Assembly: GCA_011365055.1 (NCBI GenBank)
Contig: RDOG01000021.1
Coordinates: 11,886 to 75,885 of the forward strand
Direction of reading: 5' to 3'
From: Promethearchaeota archaeon
Lineage (GTDB): Archaea > Asgardarchaeota > Lokiarchaeia > Helarchaeales > RDOG01
Length of the DNA stretch: 64,000 bases
Shown here: positions 17,429 to 26,713 of the stretch, piece by piece
Position numbering within the stretch: position 1 is the first letter of the stretch
How the letters are laid out: each line of letters opens with the position of its first letter
Translations under genes and position numbers: made by a program
Notes under the pieces: model-generated
The model's input: the letters and a program-made list of their open reading frames with translations, nothing else
Told to the model about the DNA's origin: nothing
Database searches by the model: none

Positions 17429-18088
17429 TTGCCTTTGACATTAGGTGATGCATTTTCGAGACGGAAACAAATCGAATCAGAAATACAAACTTGGATTAGC
17501 AGGTTAAATCTTGCAGGGATGGATACAAAAACGTATCAAACTAAAAAAATTGACGGGGAAGATAAATTTAAGCCAATTCCTGGAACTAAAAAAGATTTCT
17601 TAAGAAATTATACCATTGATGAATGTCGTAATAAAATAGATGAATTAATTAAAGAAGATCAAAAACTTGCAATTCGTATTTCAATAACTAATCAAAAAGC
17701 TAAAGCAAAAATCATCGATTTAAATGGAATTGAAAAAGAATTAACAATTCCAGAGTTACTCGTATTAAAAAACGATATCGCTCCAAAACTTGAGCGCACA
17801 GCACAAGCGATCCCTAAATTAAGAAAAGGTGTAGAAGTCATAGAAAAAGCAGATAATTATATAAAATGGCGAATAGTTTCTCCAAAATATAAAATTAAAC
17901 AATCCTTGAGCGACCAAGGACATAAAATCGAGAATGAATACATTGATTATTACGATGTTCAAGAGAATATAGATTATGGTATTGCAGAACGTGAAGTTTT
18001 TGATGAAATTGATAAAATTCATGCATGGCAACACCGATTGAAAGAAGCCATCAATGATGCCAATAAAACAGAGCTAATTGACCTTTAA
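17429..18088 (+). CDS. Coiled-coil hypothetical protein
   Basis: A 219-residue, highly charged, largely helical protein starting MPLTLGDAFSRRKQIESEIQ. I set the start at TTG 17429 because GAGGTG lies six bases before it. The in-frame GTG at 17420 is part of that RBS. The middle part (ISITNQKAKAKIIDLNG followed by ELTIPELLVLKNDIAPKLE) loosely recalls DIP1984-type proteins, with a helical hairpin before and after, but I do not claim the family. It lies downstream of a possible structured RNA and 22 bases before a terpenoid-cyclase-fold gene on the same strand. Confidence 0.6.
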   Translation: MPLTLGDAFSRRKQIESEIQTWISRLNLAGMDTKTYQTKKIDGEDKFKPIPGTKKDFLRNYTIDECRNKIDELIKEDQKLAIRISITNQKAKAKIIDLNGIEKELTIPELLVLKNDIAPKLERTAQAIPKLRKGVEVIEKADNYIKWRIVSPKYKIKQSLSDQGHKIENEYIDYYDVQENIDYGIAEREVFDEIDKIHAWQHRLKEAINDANKTELIDL

Positions 18089-18110
18089 TTTTTTTTGTTG
18101 TGGAAAATTC

Positions 18111-19079
18111 ATGATTAATTGGTTAGAAATCTTTAAGTTCGATCCTATTTTTCCAATTATGACATCTACAAATAAAGCTATTTTATATCATTCAAGCCGA
18201 GATCTTTTGGATGAAAATGTAGAACCAATAGAAATTCTGTGGGAATTAGATCCTGTAAAAAGAATTTTGCGAAAACAATTGAAAGATGGATCTTGGAAAA
18301 TGCCTGGAAAACCTGATCAATACGGTGAGAATAAATACCTCGTGGAAACTTATAAAATGCTGGGATTATTAATTGAAAAATATGGGTTGAATAAAAATAA
18401 TACTGCAATAGAAAAAGCTGCTGAATATGTTTTTACTTGCCAAACAGAAGAAGGCGATTTTAGAGGTATCTATGCGACTCAATATTCTCCTAATTATACT
18501 GGTGGAATATTAGAACTTTTAATTAAAGCTGGATATGAAAACGATTCACGTGTTAAAAAATGCTTTGAATGGCTTCTCTCAATACGTCATGATGATGGTG
18601 GATGGGCAATTCCTATGTTACCTATGGGTGTTCATTGGCTTGAAGCATATAAGCAAGCAGACCCTATTCAACCAGATAGATCCAAAAAATCCTCTCATTG
18701 GGTAACGGATGTTGTCTTACGTGCATTTGCTGCTCATCCCTCATATCGGAAATATAAGGAAGCTTATGAAGCAGGAACTTTTTTAGCATCTCGTTTTTTT
18801 AGGTCTGATAATTATTCATCTCGGCAAAAACCTGAATATTGGTTAAAACTTGCATTTCCTTTTTGGTGGGGAGATTTATTATCTTCTCTTGATTCGCTTT
18901 CTCAATTAGGCTTTAATAAAAATGAGCTCCAAATAAGAAAAAGCCTTTCATGGTTTGTAGAAAATCAACGAGAAGACGGACTATGGACTCTAAAAAATTT
19001 GAAATGGAGAGGAGATAAAGAAGTATCAAAATGGATAAATTATGCAATATGTCGCATGTTTAAGAGATTTTATCTTTGA
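18111..19079 (+). CDS. Prenyltransferase/squalene-cyclase-fold (alpha/alpha toroid) protein
   Basis: A 322-residue protein with QW-like repeats: LKDGSWKMPGKP, QTEEGDFRG, RHDDGGWAIPML and NQREDGLWTLKN, each at the start of a helix pair as in squalene-hopene cyclases and protein prenyltransferases. It has only about half the length of a full triterpene cyclase and no DXDD catalytic motif that I can see. It may be a one-barrel binding protein or an unknown enzyme. The ATG at 18111 is preferred over an in-frame upstream codon, which overlaps the previous gene. It is likely co-transcribed with the coiled-coil gene. Confidence 0.68.
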   Translation: MINWLEIFKFDPIFPIMTSTNKAILYHSSRDLLDENVEPIEILWELDPVKRILRKQLKDGSWKMPGKPDQYGENKYLVETYKMLGLLIEKYGLNKNNTAIEKAAEYVFTCQTEEGDFRGIYATQYSPNYTGGILELLIKAGYENDSRVKKCFEWLLSIRHDDGGWAIPMLPMGVHWLEAYKQADPIQPDRSKKSSHWVTDVVLRAFAAHPSYRKYKEAYEAGTFLASRFFRSDNYSSRQKPEYWLKLAFPFWWGDLLSSLDSLSQLGFNKNELQIRKSLSWFVENQREDGLWTLKNLKWRGDKEVSKWINYAICRMFKRFYL

Positions 19080-19200
19080 GTCTGAATTATAAAACATTTT
19101 TTGAATTACAAGGTGAATCTTTATTTCATAGAAATAATAAAATAAAGAATTTTTTGATAAAAAATTGGTCATTGAGAATTTTAGCCTTTTTTTATATAAA

Positions 19201-19315
19201 TAACCGGGTATAAATGTTTTTCTATAAACGCTCTGTGATTCTATTTTTGAATAAATAGCTGGTTATAGATGTCCTTGTATTAATTCTCTACAACTCTATT
19301 TCTTAAAAAAAAGAG
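19201..19315. repeat. Two 55-bp tandem repeats behind the Kelch gene
   Basis: Two related units begin at 19201 (TAACCGGGTATAAATG...) and 19256 (TAGCTGGTTATAGATG...), with a period of 55 bases, followed by an A-rich run. Three more copies of the same unit follow the second Kelch gene at 62826-62990. On the coding strand they are the 3' flank of the gene. Confidence 0.75.
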
Positions 19316-19341
19316 AAAAAATTGGTTACATTCCCTTGGAT

Positions 19342-21054
19342 TTATGGAGTATATTTCCAGAGATCGTTAAGGTATTGATCAGAAACACTTACATTGTCGC
19401 ATCCAAGTCCGCCGAAGAGCCAGAAGTTGCCGTTTGTATCGATATATGAAGATGAATAACATCTTCCCCCGGGAACGTTGGCAGCATCTACCACGCCCTT
19501 GGTACCGTACCTTCCAAGATTATTATTGGAGTAATTGCCGGACACCCACGTCCAGGTCGCATCGGTAAGATTAAACATCCAGAGATCGTTCAAATAGCCA
19601 AAATTACTCGCATTGTCGAATCCAACTCCGCCAAACAGCCACAAGTTACTTCCCGCATCTGTCACTGGAACGCTTCCACGTCTCGAGCCTGGAGCGTTCG
19701 CCGGATCCGCCACGCCCTGCGTGCCATATATTCCTGGTATAGATCTTGTATCATTTCCGGACACCCACGTCCACGTTGATGTCGTTACATTGAACATCCA
19801 GAGATCGTTCAAACTGCCAATATTACTCGCATTGTCGAATCCAACTCCGCCGAACAGCCAGAGGTTGCCGTCAGCATCCGTCCAAGAAGCAGAGGCAAAC
19901 CTTGCTCCGGGCACGTTGTCGGCATCCGCCACGCCTTTCGTGCCGTAGGTTCCCTTGTTATCTACGGAATAATTGCCAGATACCCACGTCCACTTTGTTG
20001 TCGTTACATTGAATCTCCAGAGATCGTTCAAACTGCCAATATTACTCGCATTGTCGAATCCAACTCCGCCAAACAGCCACAAGTTACCGCTGGCATCCGT
20101 CCACGATGCGCTATCATGCCTCGCGCCGGGCACGTTCTCTTCATCTGCCACGCCCTGCATGCCGTACGTTCCATTGTTATTTGCGGAATAATTGCCGGAC
20201 ACCCACGTCCACGTTGATGTCGTTACATTGAACATCCAGAGATCGTTCAGCTCTCCACTGCTAAAATTGCCAAGTCCATCTCCGCCGAAGAGCCAGAAAT
20301 TACTGTTAAAATCCATCCACGATGCGCTTGAATCCCTCGCACCGGGCATATTATCTGGATCTGCCACGCCCTGCGTGCCATATATTCCTGGTATAGATCT
20401 TGTATCATTCCCTGACATCCACGTCCAGGTCGCATCGCTGACATCGAACATCCAGAGATCGTTCAACTGTCCAGCACTAACACTGCCATTGTCGAAGCCA
20501 TATCCGCCGAAAAGCCAGAAGTTGCTGGCCGTATCGATCCGCGATGCGCTTGCATACCTCGCGCCGGGTAGGTTGGCGGCATCTGCCACGCCTTTCGTGC
20601 CGTAGGTTCCAAAGTTATTGTGGGAATAATTGCCGGACACCCACGTCCAGGTGTTCTTACCTGTTAGAAGAATTTTAACTTCGTCATTGATGCTCACGCC
20701 CTGGTACGTAACGGTTATCTTGATAGAATAATACCCGTTCGTTGGGAAATTAAAGGTTTGAAACGTGAGATTGGTTCCCATGATGGAAATGCGAGAATTC
20801 CAAGGAGCACTTGTATAATTTGTGGAAATGCTAATTTGAGAATTGGGCAATTCTGGTGTAACGTAGTTTGAGATATTTATCGTTCGATTAGATGCAGGTT
20901 TACTCGCATCAATGGTCAAGTCCGGAATGGAGGCTGAAAAACTGATACCGGGAGATTCTTGAGGTCTTGGGAGAAATACCACGATGAGAATGATACTTGT
21001 AATGACTATTCCAGAGAGTCCAATTGCCAAAATCTTTTTTGTTTTCGATTCCAC
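19342..21054 (-). CDS. Kelch-type beta-propeller surface protein
   Basis: A 570-residue protein anchored by an N-terminal hydrophobic segment (residues about 8-28), then an Ig-like stretch to about 130. Six repeats of about 70 residues follow, each reading TWTWVSGNYS...GTYGTKGVAD, then PGAR, SASW, GNLWLFGG and LNDLWMFNV. It ends in LNDLWKYTP. Six blades would close a propeller outside the cell. It is rich in N-x-S/T sites, so glycosylation is likely. Function is probably adhesion or carbohydrate contact. Base composition is clearly more GC-rich than flanking DNA. Repeats are nearly identical at DNA level in places, which suggests recent duplication or conversion. A close relative lies at the right edge. 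Confidence 0.88.
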   Translation of the reverse strand: MESKTKKILAIGLSGIVITSIILIVVFLPRPQESPGISFSASIPDLTIDASKPASNRTINISNYVTPELPNSQISISTNYTSAPWNSRISIMGTNLTFQTFNFPTNGYYSIKITVTYQGVSINDEVKILLTGKNTWTWVSGNYSHNNFGTYGTKGVADAANLPGARYASASRIDTASNFWLFGGYGFDNGSVSAGQLNDLWMFDVSDATWTWMSGNDTRSIPGIYGTQGVADPDNMPGARDSSASWMDFNSNFWLFGGDGLGNFSSGELNDLWMFNVTTSTWTWVSGNYSANNNGTYGMQGVADEENVPGARHDSASWTDASGNLWLFGGVGFDNASNIGSLNDLWRFNVTTTKWTWVSGNYSVDNKGTYGTKGVADADNVPGARFASASWTDADGNLWLFGGVGFDNASNIGSLNDLWMFNVTTSTWTWVSGNDTRSIPGIYGTQGVADPANAPGSRRGSVPVTDAGSNLWLFGGVGFDNASNFGYLNDLWMFNLTDATWTWVSGNYSNNNLGRYGTKGVVDAANVPGGRCYSSSYIDTNGNFWLFGGLGCDNVSVSDQYLNDLWKYTP

Positions 21055-21142
21055 GTAAATCCCTTCTTCTATATTTTAAGTTAAAAAAATAAGTTACAAT
21101 ATCAAGTTATTAGTAAAATAGAATCTCAAATTTTTTCTATAA

Positions 21143-21391
21143 ATGTATCGCACGAAAAATTTTTCTCTTAATTTAAAAAAATGCAATGTTTTATGTAGTG
21201 AATCCTTTCTGAAAATAATACTTGGATTTGCACTTCAAGTCATTATTATTGGAAGATTGTTATTATTTATTAACTATGGTTTTTGATTTTATCAATTATA
21301 CATGTTTTTTATGGCGTATCCAGTAATGATCGTTGGATTAATTTACTTGTATATAAGGTCATCAAGATTTAATCTTGAGGAAGATAATTAG
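21143..21391 (+). pseudogene. Small two-helix membrane ORF broken by one in-frame TGA
   Basis: One reading frame from ATG 21143 to TAG 21391 contains a single TGA at about codon 49. The first part has a hydrophobic helix (LKIILGFALQVIIIGRLLLF). After the TGA the frame resumes with FYQLYMFFMAYPVMIVGLIYLYI and a charged tail RFNLEEDN. In DNA this AT-rich an 83-codon frame with one stop is unlikely by chance. Read as tryptophan, the TGA would give an ordinary small membrane protein. Decay or sequencing error is most likely. The remaining 21055-21527 space holds the Kelch promoter and the vapBC promoter. Confidence 0.45.
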
Positions 21392-21505
21392 TGGGGAGTG
21401 AGCCGTGGAACAGCTTAGAAAAATTATAAAAAGTTAATATATTTACGTCTATACCCAACTTTTTTTTGATAAAAATTTCTGATTTATAAGACAATATTTA
21501 AATTT

Positions 21506-21517
21506 TACAATATTGTA
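21506..21517. promoter_or_regulatory. Candidate VapB operator
   Basis: TACAATATTGTA is a perfect 12-bp palindrome ending 10 bases before the vapB ATG. A direct copy of its half, ACAATATT, lies 16 bases upstream at 21491. Spacing fits autoregulation by a dimeric antitoxin. Confidence 0.45.
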
Positions 21518-21527
21518 TTATATCCTA

Positions 21528-21779
21528 ATGACAATAAGGATAAAATTATCTGAAGAAATGGAACAAAAATTTCGAGAAATTGCAATGAAAAAATTTGGAT
21601 ATGGAAAAGGATCTTTGACTAAGGCTGCTGAAAATGCAATCTTGCAGTGGATTGAATTAAATAAAGAAGTTGAAACTTTTGAAAATCCGACTAATGAACT
21701 ACAAGGTTTATTAAAAAATTTGAAATCCACGAGTATCCAATTACAACACGAATCATCTCACCAATTTCTAAAAAGGTAA
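21528..21779 (+). CDS. vapB: VapB-like antitoxin
   Basis: An 83-residue protein starting MTIRIKLSEEMEQKFREIA, a ribbon-helix-helix-like beta strand followed by two helices (KGSLTKAAENAILQWI), then a charged C-terminal tail that would wrap the toxin. The ATG at 21528 is preferred over an in-frame TTG 15 bases upstream, because it starts exactly at the beta strand. The stop is seven bases before the PIN-domain toxin, the usual VapBC order. Confidence 0.72.
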   Translation: MTIRIKLSEEMEQKFREIAMKKFGYGKGSLTKAAENAILQWIELNKEVETFENPTNELQGLLKNLKSTSIQLQHESSHQFLKR

Positions 21780-21786
21780 GAATTTA

Positions 21787-22209
21787 ATGTATTTTATTGA
21801 TGCAAATATCTTATTAGAAGTAATGTTAGATCAACAAAATTCGGTGGAGTGCATTGAATGTCTAAAAAACCTCGAGAAAGGTAAATTTTATGGTTATATA
21901 AATGATTTTTTACTTTATTCCATTTGTTTAACAATCATTTATAAGACTGATGATTTAGATCTAGTTAAAAAATTTTTAAAAATAATAAAATCTTTTAATA
22001 ATTTAGTAATTTATTATCCTAGCATTTCCGATTTAACCCAAGCCATCTCTTTTATGAATACTTATAAATTAGATTTTGATGATTCTCTAGTTTTATCTTG
22101 TATGAAATCTTTGAAAATCAAAAATATTATTTCATTTGATAAACATTTTGATAATATCTCTCAAATAAATAGAATTGAACCCTCATTTTTAAAATTCAAT
22201 AATAAATAA
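21787..22209 (+). CDS. vapC: PIN-domain toxin VapC
   Basis: A 140-residue PIN-domain ribonuclease. The metal-binding acids are visible: Asp5 in FIDANILLE, Glu11, Asp96/98/99 in KLDFDDSLVL and Asp118 in SFDKHF. It would cleave RNA (often initiator tRNA or rRNA loops in this family) when freed from VapB. It follows the antitoxin by seven bases. The next gene is convergent. Confidence 0.82.
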   Translation: MYFIDANILLEVMLDQQNSVECIECLKNLEKGKFYGYINDFLLYSICLTIIYKTDDLDLVKKFLKIIKSFNNLVIYYPSISDLTQAISFMNTYKLDFDDSLVLSCMKSLKIKNIISFDKHFDNISQINRIEPSFLKFNNK

Positions 22210-22312
22210 AAATTAAATTTATGCGTATTGATAAAAATGATTATGTTATATCCTCTAATAATGTTAAATATTAAATATGCGTGTTTATTTGATTATCTTT
22301 AAATAAAATTTA

Positions 22313-23749
22313 TCATTCGAGGATTGAATCATATTTATTTTCTTTACCTCTAATAAGAGATAGTAAAGCTCCAATAATACAAATTATTATGACAAGTATA
22401 AAGGCCGCTACTAAACCATTTAAGAATTGTATTGGTGCTTCTGCAGGTAATGAAACAGTTCCATGTGATAATATCATGTTTAGGAGACTAGGTAGTATAA
22501 AAGATGCTAAGATTGCGCTTATTAATCCTAAACTTATTGATTGTCCCGTAACACGCATCGTCGAAAGCGTACCGGAAGCAATTCCAAGTTGTTTTTTTTC
22601 AACAGATTTCATTATAGCAGATTGATTTGGAGAAGAAAAAAGACCGATTCCTATTCCAAGTAAGAATTGACTTATAAGAATGAATTGAATAGGTAAAAAT
22701 AATAATACCAGAATTAAAATAGAAATTGATATAGCCATGATAATCATTCCACTTGCACAAATATACCTGCTTCCTGCTTTATCGGAATATTTACCAGTTA
22801 AAGGTGACATAATTGCCATCATTAATGAAGTGGGTAATAATAATAATCCTGCAATGATTGGTTCTAAGCCTTTTATTGATTGAAGATAAATTGCTAGCCA
22901 AAAACTGACTCCCATGGTCGCAATATAATTTAATAATGCTGCAGCATTTGCAGCAGCAAATACCCTATTTTTTAGGAATAAATCCAGATTAAGCATTGGA
23001 TATTTAGCATTCTTTTCAATTCTTATAAATACTAAAAAACTAAAAATTGTAATAATAAACAGAATGATAATAAAAATTGAGAACCAGCCAAAAGTATTTC
23101 CTAAAGTTAAGGCTAAGAGGAGAGATGCTAAAAAAATTCCAAAGATAATAGTACCCACAGGATCAAACTTTTCTCCTTTCGCAATATTTTCGGATTCTTT
23201 AATATGAATATGGCTTAAAATGATCAGAACTATTCCAATAGGTAAATTTATATAAAAAATACTACGCCAAGTGAGTGTTTGGACAAGAAAGCCGCCTAAT
23301 ACTGGTCCTAAAACAAGGCCGAGATAAATTCCTGCAACATTGATGCCCAATGCTTTTCCAGTTTCTCCAGTCTCACGAGGAAATACTTCCGTAACCATCG
23401 CTATTGAAGTGGCTCCAATTAAAGAAGCGCCAATCGCTTGAATTGCTCGAAAGAAAACAAGGATTTCTCCCGACCACGCTATTGCTGAAAATAGACTGCC
23501 TAAAGTGAAAACTATTAATCCTAATATGAAAAACTTGTTTTTACCCTTAAGATCTGCAAGTCTGCCAAATCCAATTAACGTAATGGCCATTACAAGTAAA
23601 TATATGATGGGAATCCATTGTATGACTTCAGCAGGGGGTTTTAAATCTAGCGATAGAGGATATATTGCAATATTCAATATGCTTCCATCCAAAGACATCA
23701 TAAATACCCCAATTGTAGTGAGGATTAATAGTTTCCATCTATATTCCAT
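22313..23749 (-). CDS. MFS drug-efflux transporter (DHA2, 14 TM)
   Basis: A 478-residue membrane protein of the EmrB/QacA type. It has LDGSILNIA in helix 1, the cytoplasmic motif A GRLADLKGKNKF after helix 2, and motif C GIYLGLVLGPVLGG in helix 5. About 14 hydrophobic helices fill the expected length. It would export drugs or metabolites by proton antiport, or act as a lipid or siderophore exporter. The gene is single, with no regulator next to it. The start ATG follows a short leader. Confidence 0.88.
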   Translation of the reverse strand: MEYRWKLLILTTIGVFMMSLDGSILNIAIYPLSLDLKPPAEVIQWIPIIYLLVMAITLIGFGRLADLKGKNKFFILGLIVFTLGSLFSAIAWSGEILVFFRAIQAIGASLIGATSIAMVTEVFPRETGETGKALGINVAGIYLGLVLGPVLGGFLVQTLTWRSIFYINLPIGIVLIILSHIHIKESENIAKGEKFDPVGTIIFGIFLASLLLALTLGNTFGWFSIFIIILFIITIFSFLVFIRIEKNAKYPMLNLDLFLKNRVFAAANAAALLNYIATMGVSFWLAIYLQSIKGLEPIIAGLLLLPTSLMMAIMSPLTGKYSDKAGSRYICASGMIIMAISISILILVLLFLPIQFILISQFLLGIGIGLFSSPNQSAIMKSVEKKQLGIASGTLSTMRVTGQSISLGLISAILASFILPSLLNMILSHGTVSLPAEAPIQFLNGLVAAFILVIIICIIGALLSLIRGKENKYDSILE

Positions 23750-23990
23750 CGTTAATCATCCTTTTAGACCAAATAAAATCATCAATTTTACATTATTAAT
23801 TTAAAAACATGATATAATTCAATAAAAAATAATGTTTTAAAAAATTGCGTTAAATGAATTTTAGCAATTTAATAAACAATCAAGATATTTATTTAACTAA
23901 TTACAGACGATTACACATTAAATATTTTATAATTTGTAAAAAAAATGATTTTTTTTTTTTTTCGATAAAAGAAAATATATTGTATTGAAT

Positions 23991-25250
23991 TTATTCGGTT
24001 TGATCTTTCAATTCTTTATAGAGTTTTAAAAATTCCTCTGAGATACTTTTTGGAGATCTTTGGTAATCACATTTTATACGGTTATATTCTTCTTCATCCT
24101 GAATGAGTTCCTTCAATATTTTATCCAATTCAGGTGGTATTTCAACGTGATCGGGTGAAAATAATAACGATTGATCCTTATGTTTTATTAATCTGGAAGG
24201 TATGTTCGAGAAATATTCATTAATTAGTTTATAAGCAGGTTCATACACGGTTAAATCATCATTTGATTCTTCAAGTTCCCTTTGAAATTCCCTTTCAAAA
24301 TCTTTTGAGAATAGTTTTACTAACTGATTCAACAATTTAGAAGTCTTTGATGCATACATTTCAATCATACAAGATTTTAATTGATAAACCATTATTTTTC
24401 CATCGACTACACTTATTTCAATATAATCTTCTGTTTGGTTATTTTCATGGGTGTTTTTATAGGATTTAATAAGAGGATCTGACTCAGGAAAATCTTGTTT
24501 CATCCATTGATGTCGAAAAATCAAAGTTCCCTTCTTATTTTTAATTTTCATTTGATATAATGTAAAGGGCAAAACGTATAATATTTTAGGTTCCTTCATG
24601 ATTGCAAAAAATGAGATCGATTCTCCAACAGCAAATAAAATTAAAGCAATATAAAGAAATAAATCTACCCATAATGAGAATAGAAAGAAAATAAAACCAA
24701 TAATTACTGCAATAACATTACCAACAAGGTAAATTTCCGAGTATTTTTTAATTTCAAAAGGGGAATGGACATAATTTTTTAATACCCAATACATTGTAAG
24801 TATCAAATAAGCAGTATGGAGCGAAGAGATAAACCAAAAAAACCAATCTTTCCAAAATATATTAATAAATCCTAGCATTACAACTTTTTCAGCAATAATT
24901 ACATTTGGATTGAAAATAATTATACAATAAATTAATCCGAAACAAAAAAATGGAATCAAGAAATTTGAATACAATTTTTCATTATGTGTGTAATTAATAA
25001 GAAGTATCATAAGTATTATTGAAGGGTAAAATAAAAAAGCATTTATTCTAGCAGCATCGATACTCGATATAAATGAATCAAACCCTAAACCGAAAAACAA
25101 TAAGAAATAATTAACGCAAATAAAACCCATAATTGTTAATGGAAGAATATTTTTATTTTTTGCATCTTTAAAACAAAAAATTGCAGTAATTAAAAAAATA
25201 GTTGAGGTTATGGAATTAATTATTAAATCTGGAGTGAATTCAAATGTCAT
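23991..25250 (-). CDS. 7-TM membrane protein with cytoplasmic domain (copy A)
   Basis: A 419-residue protein. Residues 1-240 make about seven hydrophobic helices, resembling N-terminal sensor modules of histidine kinases but without kinase parts. Residues 245-419 are soluble, starting PKILYVLPFTLYQMKIKNKKG, then GKIMVYQLKSCMIEMYASKTSKLLNQL and EPAYKLINEYFSNIPSRL. The strand-strand-helix order recalls longin/roadblock-like domains, but that is only a guess. The start overlaps the winged-helix gene by 11 bases, so the two are one unit. A second copy lies at 26714-27973, with a nearly identical soluble half and more divergent helices. Confidence 0.75.
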   Translation of the reverse strand: MTFEFTPDLIINSITSTIFLITAIFCFKDAKNKNILPLTIMGFICVNYFLLFFGLGFDSFISSIDAARINAFLFYPSIILMILLINYTHNEKLYSNFLIPFFCFGLIYCIIIFNPNVIIAEKVVMLGFINIFWKDWFFWFISSLHTAYLILTMYWVLKNYVHSPFEIKKYSEIYLVGNVIAVIIGFIFFLFSLWVDLFLYIALILFAVGESISFFAIMKEPKILYVLPFTLYQMKIKNKKGTLIFRHQWMKQDFPESDPLIKSYKNTHENNQTEDYIEISVVDGKIMVYQLKSCMIEMYASKTSKLLNQLVKLFSKDFEREFQRELEESNDDLTVYEPAYKLINEYFSNIPSRLIKHKDQSLLFSPDHVEIPPELDKILKELIQDEEEYNRIKCDYQRSPKSISEEFLKLYKELKDQTE

Positions 25251-25971
25251 TCACGTAACCTCCCTTTTTCAAATTATTTTCATTTGAATTTTTTCCAATT
25301 GCCAGATTTATAAGCTTTATTTTTTCAGGATTTATGAAAATATTCTTATTATCTGCTTGATTTGAATTAATAATATTATATTCCATCAATTTATTTAAAT
25401 GATAATAAATTTTCTCCCTATTTTCATTTAAATGTCTATGAACCTCACTTTTTTTAATTTTCTCATGTTTTATGAGTAATGTAATAATATTCTTGTTTAA
25501 ATCATTCTTTAATAAGAATAAATTTACCGCAACCTCTTCATCTACTTCAATCGGCATAAAAATGGTATAAGTTTCGAATCTTATTTTCTTTATTAGATTA
25601 AATTTGAGTAGCATTTCCAAATGCCAAATTAAATGCCCTGCACTACCTTTATTTGATGATTGATTACAAAAAATAAAATTTTTAATTTCAGTGAAATAAG
25701 CACAAACATTATCGATTAAATAATGATATATCTTTTTTCGATAAGGATTGATGAGCACGGATTCCCTGGTTAATTTTGATCCTTCAACTAATACTCGTTT
25801 ATTCAATAGGAGTTGTATGACATCGTAAATGGTCCTTTCAGGCAAGTTTAACTTCTTTTTTAATTCGTTTTGAAGAGGCTCTATCTCCAGACCATTTTTT
25901 TCATTAATAATATCTTCTGCAATAATAAATATCTTCTCTAAAGTCTCCTCATCTATATTAAAAGCACTCAT
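25240..25971 (-). CDS. Multi winged-helix regulator (copy A)
   Basis: A 243-residue protein with three likely winged-helix segments: LQNELKKKLNLPERTIYDVIQLLLNKR at the N-terminus, a central one around YFTEIKNF...LIWHLEMLLKFNLI, and the ArsR-like SEVHRHLNENREKIYYHLNKLMEYNII near residue 200. No sensory domain is visible, so the partner membrane protein probably signals to it. The gene comes first, and the membrane protein is translated by overlap. The paralogue at 27963-28694 is about as long and closely similar. Confidence 0.75.
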   Translation of the reverse strand: MSAFNIDEETLEKIFIIAEDIINEKNGLEIEPLQNELKKKLNLPERTIYDVIQLLLNKRVLVEGSKLTRESVLINPYRKKIYHYLIDNVCAYFTEIKNFIFCNQSSNKGSAGHLIWHLEMLLKFNLIKKIRFETYTIFMPIEVDEEVAVNLFLLKNDLNKNIITLLIKHEKIKKSEVHRHLNENREKIYYHLNKLMEYNIINSNQADNKNIFINPEKIKLINLAIGKNSNENNLKKGGYVNDI

Positions 25972-26195
25972 CCAATCCTTATATATCTCGATTTGAAAGA
26001 TCCCCTAAATCTATTAATAAAGAAGTCTAAAAATTTTTTTATAAATTTTGAAATATTCTATATTATTCTCTATCATTTAATGTGGTTTCCAAATATATGT
26101 AAAAAGTTAGTCGGGATGCTTTTTAATATTTTTTTAAGGGATCGTTTTTAACAAAAATTCTTTACTGAGTAACTTATTAAGTGATGAAAATTTGA

Positions 26196-26560
26196 TTAAG
26201 TGAAGTGATTATACTATATGAGTTAGATTGTAATGAAATTGAAAATAAATGAATTGAAATAAAAAAAATTCCTAGAATTTTTGCTTAAGAAATTGCTAAA
26301 ATAAATTTTAAATTTATCCAAATTGAAAATTTTCCTAAAAAAGCTCATTTTTTAATTGAAGGGGATTATTGCATCAAATCAGAATTAATTTGAGAATACA
26401 ACGATAAATTTTCAATTTACAAAGGGAATAATAGTGTGAATAAGAATAGATTATTAGAAAATTTTATTAAAATTTATATTTATCCTTGAATTTGGCTTAT
26501 ATTATGCGTATTATTTGGATCATTGAGATTGTTACTTGAATATTTTATCACAATTAAAAA
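26196..26560 (+). pseudogene. Decayed ORF in the 742-base spacer between the duplicated cassettes
   Basis: A frame with protein-like content is cut by TGA at 26250, TAA at 26286 and TGA at 26391 and 26487. Fragments read ILYELDCNEIENK, IEIKKIPRIFA, KKAHFLIEGDYCIKSELI and EYNDKFSIYKGNNSVNKN, then a hydrophobic piece IWLILCVLFGSLRLLLEYF. After that a shifted frame runs on (NILSQLKNDNF...IKTEILANKRRNK). I recognise no family. It may be a gene lost when the neighbouring cassette was copied. The rest of the spacer holds the promoter of copy A and nothing else visible. Confidence 0.33.
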
Positions 26561-26713
26561 ATGACAATTTTAATAGAAAATTATCATTAAGAAATAAGAA
26601 AAATTTTATTGTAGGTTCAAGACTCATTAAAACAGAAATTCTGGCAAATAAGAGAAGAAATAAGTGAAAATTTTTTTTCCTATATTGATAATCAAAAATG
26701 AATTTAATTGAAC

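Larger units (their letters stand above)
23991..26136. repeat. Derived copy of a 2.1-kb tandem duplication
   Basis: The unit covers the 7-TM gene, the winged-helix gene and about 165 bases upstream. The far end (26098-26136) still matches the stop and last ten codons of the CpXC-domain gene that borders the other copy, including TGTAAAAAGTTA and GATGCTTTTTAA. This vestige shows that the copy at 26714-28865 is the source. Confidence 0.75.

Noticed and set aside
19613..20605. Long plus-strand ORFs over the Kelch gene
   Set aside because: They are antisense shadows of the repeats; they repeat the same phrases and have no RBS. The same holds at 63438-63872.
21143..21391. Selenocysteine recoding as the main reading of the in-frame TGA
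   Set aside because: No SECIS-like structure that I can support follows it, and the protein has no redox motif. Decay or error is simpler.
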